Assembly: GCA_046498185.1 (NCBI GenBank)
Contig: JAWOBE010000020.1
Location: 1-17,151 of the forward strand
Source of the DNA: CAYXDR01 sp046498185
GTDB taxonomy: Bacteria; Desulfobacterota; DSM-4660; Desulfatiglandales; Desulfatiglandaceae
Direction of reading: 5' to 3'
Length of the DNA stretch: 17,151 bases
Part shown: positions 13,378 through 17,151 of the stretch, in pieces
Numbering within the stretch: position 1 is the first letter of the stretch
Layout: the number at the start of each line of letters is the position of its first letter
Notes under the pieces: model-generated
What the model was told of the DNA's origin: nothing
Seen by the model: only the letters and a program-made list of their open reading frames with translations
Database searches by the model: none
Position numbers and translations under genes: made by a program

Positions 13378-15450
13378 ATGAGCGAAGAGGTACGGATAGG
13401 TGTGTTTGTTTGCGACTGCGGCTCCAATATCGCAGCAGTTGTTAATGTTCCAGATGTGGTTGAATACGCGGGGAATCTTCCCGGTGTCGTTTTCGCCGAT
13501 GAAGGGAAGTGGTCCTGCTCGGTGGATGCGCTGTCCGCCATGCAGGATTCGATAAAAGAACATCGGATAAACCGGGTGGTGATTGCGTCGTGCACGCCGA
13601 GGACGCATGAGCCGTTGTTTAAAAGGACGGTGAAGGAGGCCGGCCTTAACCCTTATCTGCTTGAATTCGTGAGTATAAGAGAGCAGGTTTCCTGGGTGCA
13701 CATGCATGCGCCGGACGCAGCGACGGCGAAGGCGAAAGACCTGGTCAAGATGGGGGTTGCAAAGGCGGCTCTTCTGGAAGAGGGAGAAGAAATACGCCTG
13801 CCGGTAGGAACCGACTGCCTTGTTGTCGGAGGGGGAATGTCTGGAATGACGGCCGCGCTTAATGTGGCAGCCCAGGGTTTCAACGCGGTGATCGTCGAAA
13901 AGGAAGCGGAGCTTGGAGGCTTGTTGAACCGGCTGGCCTCGGTGCATTATGGGCATGAAACGATAGAAGCCCGGGAACTTGTTGACGAAACCAGGGCAAA
14001 GATCGCGGCTGAACCCCTGATTTCCGTTTATACGGGCGCGAACATTGAATCGGTCGAGGGATATATCGGCAATTACACCGTAAAAGTATCGACGAACGGT
14101 TCATCGGAGGAATTCGGCGTGTCCACGGTGATTGTGGCGACCGGTATGCGGGAATCAGCGCCCGAGGGCCTTTTCCTGTACCATGAGGACCCCCGGGTGA
14201 AAACCCAGATCGAACTGGAGGGAATGCTGAGAGAAGAGGGCTTGGGCGATCCGGGCTCTGTTGTGATGATCAACTGCGTGAATTCGAAAAATGAGAGCCA
14301 CGGATGCTGCAACATAGGGTGCTCGGTTTCGGTTAAAAACGCGATAGCCATAAAGAAACAGTCGCCGGGTACCCAAGTGACCATTCTTTACCGTGACCTG
14401 AGCTTGGTTAAAGAAGAACACTTTCAGATGGAAGAAGCCAGGGCACACGGAGTCCGTTTCATGCGTTTTGCGGACGATATCTACCCGGAAGTGACCAACG
14501 GCCGGGAAGCATTGACGGTTCGCTTGCATGATGTTCTGCTGGACAGGGATTTCGATCTGCCGTGCGATCTTCTGGTTCTTACCACCGGGTACGCCGGCGA
14601 TGAAACGGTAAATGAAATCAAGGGGCTTTTGAAGGTTTCCTGCGATGCCGACGGCTTTTTCCAGGAGCGGCATATCAAGCTGGGCCCCCTGGATTTCCCG
14701 ACAAGCGGCATAAGCCTCTGCGGATGCGCCAGGTCTCCCAAGACATTGAAGGAAAGCTGCGAGGAAGCGGTGGGGGCGGCGATGCGTGCCTCGATCCCCA
14801 TGAAAAACGGATTTATCGAGGCGGAAGGGATCGTTGCGGAAATAGACCGGAGCTTGTGCAATGACTGCGGGCTGTGCTGGAAACGCTGCCCGTACAGCGC
14901 GATCGAACTGGACGAAGAGAAGCACCCGCGGGTGATAAAGGCTTTATGCAAAGGTTGCGGTCTGTGTGCGGCGGATTGTCCCAAGGAATGCATAACGATT
15001 GTCCACTACAGCGATGAACAGATTTTTGCGCAAATAGAGGCCGCTCTTGAAGAGTCCCCCGCGGAGAAGATTATCGCGTTCGTATGCCACTGGTGCGCCC
15101 TCGGAGGTGTTGACATGGCCGGGGTCAGCCGACTCCAGTACCCGACGAATGCGAGATTGATCCGGGTGATGTGCTCGGCGCGGGTTTCGATAAAGATGAT
15201 AAAGCACGCTTTTGAGCTTGGGGCCGCAGGCGTTCTGGTGGCCGGATGCGAGTTCCCGACATGCCACTACATCTCCGGAAATTATGCGGCCGAAACGAGG
15301 CTCAAGCGTGCGAAAAAAATTCTGGCTAAAAACGGCTTCGATCCGGAAAAGCTTTGGAATGTCTGGTGTTCGGCAGCCGACGGTCCCAAGTTCGCAGCGA
15401 CGATGAGAGACATGGTCCGGGAGCTGGGGCTGGGAGAAGGAGGGAACTGA
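13378..15450 (+). CDS. HdrA-like protein with C-terminal MvhD domain (QmoB-like)
   Basis: A 690-residue flavin/FeS protein with this order: N-terminal HdrA domain (CDCGSNI, 12-18; SCTPRTHEPLF, 71-81; SWVHMH), FAD fold (VGGGMSG, 150-156; VVATG-type strands), two [4Fe-4S] motifs (Cys494, 497, 500, 504 and Cys524, 527, 530, 534), then an MvhD/[2Fe-2S] domain from about 565 (FVCHWC, MCSARV, GCEFPTCHYISGN; Cys570, 573, 599, 624, 629). It lacks the DKTFPTNDCS signature and the inserted ferredoxin domain found in the previous protein. This combination matches QmoB, and the pair 12018/13378 resembles QmoA-QmoB, but no aprAB or membrane QmoC gene is in view. MvhD domains pass electrons to HdrA from a hydrogenase or an NAD(P)H dehydrogenase; the gene that follows could play that partner role. 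It begins 13 bases after the previous stop, with a GAGGA box. Confidence 0.91.
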   Translation: MSEEVRIGVFVCDCGSNIAAVVNVPDVVEYAGNLPGVVFADEGKWSCSVDALSAMQDSIKEHRINRVVIASCTPRTHEPLFKRTVKEAGLNPYLLEFVSIREQVSWVHMHAPDAATAKAKDLVKMGVAKAALLEEGEEIRLPVGTDCLVVGGGMSGMTAALNVAAQGFNAVIVEKEAELGGLLNRLASVHYGHETIEARELVDETRAKIAAEPLISVYTGANIESVEGYIGNYTVKVSTNGSSEEFGVSTVIVATGMRESAPEGLFLYHEDPRVKTQIELEGMLREEGLGDPGSVVMINCVNSKNESHGCCNIGCSVSVKNAIAIKKQSPGTQVTILYRDLSLVKEEHFQMEEARAHGVRFMRFADDIYPEVTNGREALTVRLHDVLLDRDFDLPCDLLVLTTGYAGDETVNEIKGLLKVSCDADGFFQERHIKLGPLDFPTSGISLCGCARSPKTLKESCEEAVGAAMRASIPMKNGFIEAEGIVAEIDRSLCNDCGLCWKRCPYSAIELDEEKHPRVIKALCKGCGLCAADCPKECITIVHYSDEQIFAQIEAALEESPAEKIIAFVCHWCALGGVDMAGVSRLQYPTNARLIRVMCSARVSIKMIKHAFELGAAGVLVAGCEFPTCHYISGNYAAETRLKRAKKILAKNGFDPEKLWNVWCSAADGPKFAATMRDMVRELGLGEGGN

Positions 15451-15453
15451 AAT

Positions 15454-17151
15454 ATGGATGTTGCGACTCGTTCCGCCGAGCGTCTTATTTGGGATGTAGA
15501 AATGTTCCGAAGCTGCGAGCAATGCGGCCTTTGCAGTTCGGCCTGCCCCTTGACAGGCATGGACGGATTCAACATCAGAAGGATTCTTAAATACGTGGAG
15601 CTGGGGCTCGTTGCGGAAATCGCCGACACCAAACTGCCGTGGACATGCACCACCTGCGCCAGGTGCGAGGGTGTGTGTCCGAACGGAATCGCGGTGCTGG
15701 AGATCATACGTCCGCTGCGGGCGATTGGCCCCGGGGAGTTTGTTCCCGAATCAGCCCCGTGTGCAGCTGCTTGCCCGGCGGGAATAGATGTGCCGGGTTA
15801 CGTCCGATTGATCGCAGCAGGGGATCCTTCAGCCGCCCTTTCGGTGATAGCGGAAAGCGTCCCTTTCCCCGGCGTGCTGGGCCGTGTCTGCACCCACCCT
15901 TGCGAGTCGGAATGCCGCAGGGGCGAGGTAAACCAGGCTGTTTCGATTTGCGCGCTCAAGAGATTCGCCGCCGACCAGGGCGGTGAGGGTCCGCCGATTC
16001 ATCGTCCCGGGGCTGATACCGGAAGAAGTGTCGCGATTGTCGGGTCGGGGCCTGCAGGGCTTACCGCAGCCTGGTTTTTGCGCAGGAAGGGGCATAAGGT
16101 AACGGTTTTCGAGGCCAGGGAGAAGCCCGGCGGGATGTTACGCTATGGGATTCCCGCCTACCGGTTGCCGGATGATGTTTTGGAACGTGAGATCAACGGC
16201 GTGGTGGCGCTCGGGGTGGAATTGAAGACCGGGATGAGGTTGGGAGAAAATATCGACCTTGAAAGGCTGAAGAAAGATTATGATGCGGTGCTGGTTGCGG
16301 TGGGGCTCTGGCTCAGCCGGAGGTTGCCGCTTGAAGGTGCTGAGCTTGACGGTGTATCATGGGGGCTCGAGTTTTTGATTTCGGCCCGTGAAGGGGGTGC
16401 CCCGGAAACCGGGCAAAATCTTGTCGTTGTTGGAGGAGGTAATGTGGCTGTGGATGTGGCGTTGACCGCCCTTCGCCTGGGAGCGAGGCGGGTCACGATG
16501 GCATGCCTTGAGAGTTTGAACGAGATGCCGGCCAGCCCCCGAGAAATCGAAATCGCTGTTGAAGAGGGAGTGGCGTTGCTTCCTTCATGGGGACCGCGCA
16601 GGATTTGTGGAGATAATGGCCGGGTTTCGAGTGTTGAGCTTGTACGGTGTACATCGGTTTTTGATGAAAGCGGGTCGTTTTGCCCGATGTTCGGGGAGGA
16701 GACCCGGGAAATCCCGGTGGATCAAGTGATCCTGGCGGTGGGACAGCAGGGCGATATGTCGTTTGCGGCCAATGATCGAGATTTGGTAACCGCAGGGGGC
16801 CTTATTGCGGCCGATAAAATGAGTTTTAAATCCGGGTTGGATGGAGTGTTCGCAGCAGGGGACGCTGTTTCGGGCCCTGGAACCGTTGTAGAAGCTGTTT
16901 CGGCGGGCAAACGGGCCGGCGCGGAAATTGACCGTTTTCTGGGCGGAGACGGAATCCTGGAACCGTCTGTTATGCGAGAACCCCCAGGGCTGTCCTATGA
17001 CGGAAAACGGGAGGAGGGGTTCGCGGATCGGCCCCGGGAACAACAGCCCGCCTGTCCTTTGGAAGAACGAAGAAAAACCTTCGTCGAGGTCGACGGTTGT
17101 TTTTCCGCTGAACAAGCCGTCAAGGAGGCGTCCCGATGCCTCCAGTGCGAC
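15454..17151 (+). CDS. HdrC-type ferredoxin domain fused to GltD/NfnB-like NAD(P)H oxidoreductase (3' partial)
   Basis: The frame is open for 566 codons from the ATG at 15454 to the last base, so the C-terminus is missing. Residues 15-80 are an HdrC-type 2[4Fe-4S] domain: Cys21, 24, 27, 31 and Cys65, 68, 71, 75, with WTCTTCARCEGVCP. From about 100 it switches to the glutamate synthase small-subunit fold: an FeS region (Cys103, 107 and 146, 150, 154), a first dinucleotide fold GSGPAG (197-202), GIPAYRLP (232-239), a second fold GGGNVAVD (327-334) and a GD motif in FAAGDAV. The last residues, ASRCLQCD, begin a typical C-terminal cysteine motif that continues outside the window. The ATG follows the previous stop by three bases, with GGAGAAGGAGG upstream, so it is tightly coupled to the HdrA-MvhD gene. 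Likely role: exchange electrons with NAD(P)H for that complex. Domain calls are firm; the cofactor and direction of flow are inferred. Confidence 0.9.
   Translation, partial: MDVATRSAERLIWDVEMFRSCEQCGLCSSACPLTGMDGFNIRRILKYVELGLVAEIADTKLPWTCTTCARCEGVCPNGIAVLEIIRPLRAIGPGEFVPESAPCAAACPAGIDVPGYVRLIAAGDPSAALSVIAESVPFPGVLGRVCTHPCESECRRGEVNQAVSICALKRFAADQGGEGPPIHRPGADTGRSVAIVGSGPAGLTAAWFLRRKGHKVTVFEAREKPGGMLRYGIPAYRLPDDVLEREINGVVALGVELKTGMRLGENIDLERLKKDYDAVLVAVGLWLSRRLPLEGAELDGVSWGLEFLISAREGGAPETGQNLVVVGGGNVAVDVALTALRLGARRVTMACLESLNEMPASPREIEIAVEEGVALLPSWGPRRICGDNGRVSSVELVRCTSVFDESGSFCPMFGEETREIPVDQVILAVGQQGDMSFAANDRDLVTAGGLIAADKMSFKSGLDGVFAAGDAVSGPGTVVEAVSAGKRAGAEIDRFLGGDGILEPSVMREPPGLSYDGKREEGFADRPREQQPACPLEERRKTFVEVDGCFSAEQAVKEASRCLQCD

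Noticed and set aside
12018..15450. True dissimilatory sulfate-reduction QmoAB
   Set aside because: The domain pattern fits QmoA/QmoB, but aprAB and qmoC are not seen, the next gene is an HdrC-GltD fusion, and the neighbours are catabolic. A paralogue with another role is more likely, though flanking sequence could change this.

Overview
The window is one dense run of genes, all on the + strand, with short gaps, small overlaps and purine-rich ribosome binding sites. It looks like one long operon, or a few co-directional ones, from a strict anaerobe. Heterodisulfide-reductase (Hdr)/Qmo-type flavoproteins, an MvhD domain, two free 2[4Fe-4S] ferredoxins and CoA-thioester enzymes point to a sulfate-reducing or syntrophic bacterium, most likely a Desulfobacterota-like degrader. 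That placement is inference, because no rRNA or other marker gene is present. The first and last genes run off the window edges. No RNA gene, transposase, CRISPR array or clear promoter was seen, and no gap exceeds about 160 bases.

Region 1 (1-5993) is a substrate-activation block. It holds the molybdopterin subunit of a xanthine dehydrogenase-family hydroxylase (5' end missing), then HyuA and HyuB, the two halves of an ATP-dependent hydantoinase/oxoprolinase/carboxylase-type enzyme. A molybdenum hydroxylase that makes a lactam, followed by an ATP-dependent lactam-opening enzyme, is the logic known for anaerobic indoleacetate-type N-heterocycle breakdown. Carboxylation of a ketone by HyuAB is the main alternative.

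Region 2 (6094-11856) holds acyl-CoA chemistry and electron carriers. It contains a 3-hydroxyacyl-CoA dehydrogenase/enoyl-CoA hydratase fusion, a 2,4-dienoyl-CoA reductase-like flavin/FeS enzyme, an unrecognised 175-residue protein with a CxxCPWP motif, a ferredoxin, a methylmalonyl-CoA epimerase-like VOC protein and a second ferredoxin whose start overlaps the VOC stop. Three of these enzymes differ from family consensus at catalytic or metal-ligand positions, which suggests unusual CoA-thioester substrates.

Region 3 (12018-17151) encodes an electron-transfer assembly: an HdrA core protein, an HdrA-like protein with a C-terminal MvhD domain (QmoB-like), and an HdrC-type FeS domain fused to a GltD/NfnB-like NAD(P)H oxidoreductase, cut by the window end. 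Together they could form a soluble NAD(P)H-linked complex that redistributes electrons by bifurcation or confurcation between the catabolic oxidations, the ferredoxins and a low-potential reduction step.

The intergenic gaps hold two unusual simple-repeat elements. One is a C/G-rich hexamer-based element present in three copies (two direct, one inverted). The other is a seven-unit heptamer array upstream of the VOC gene.
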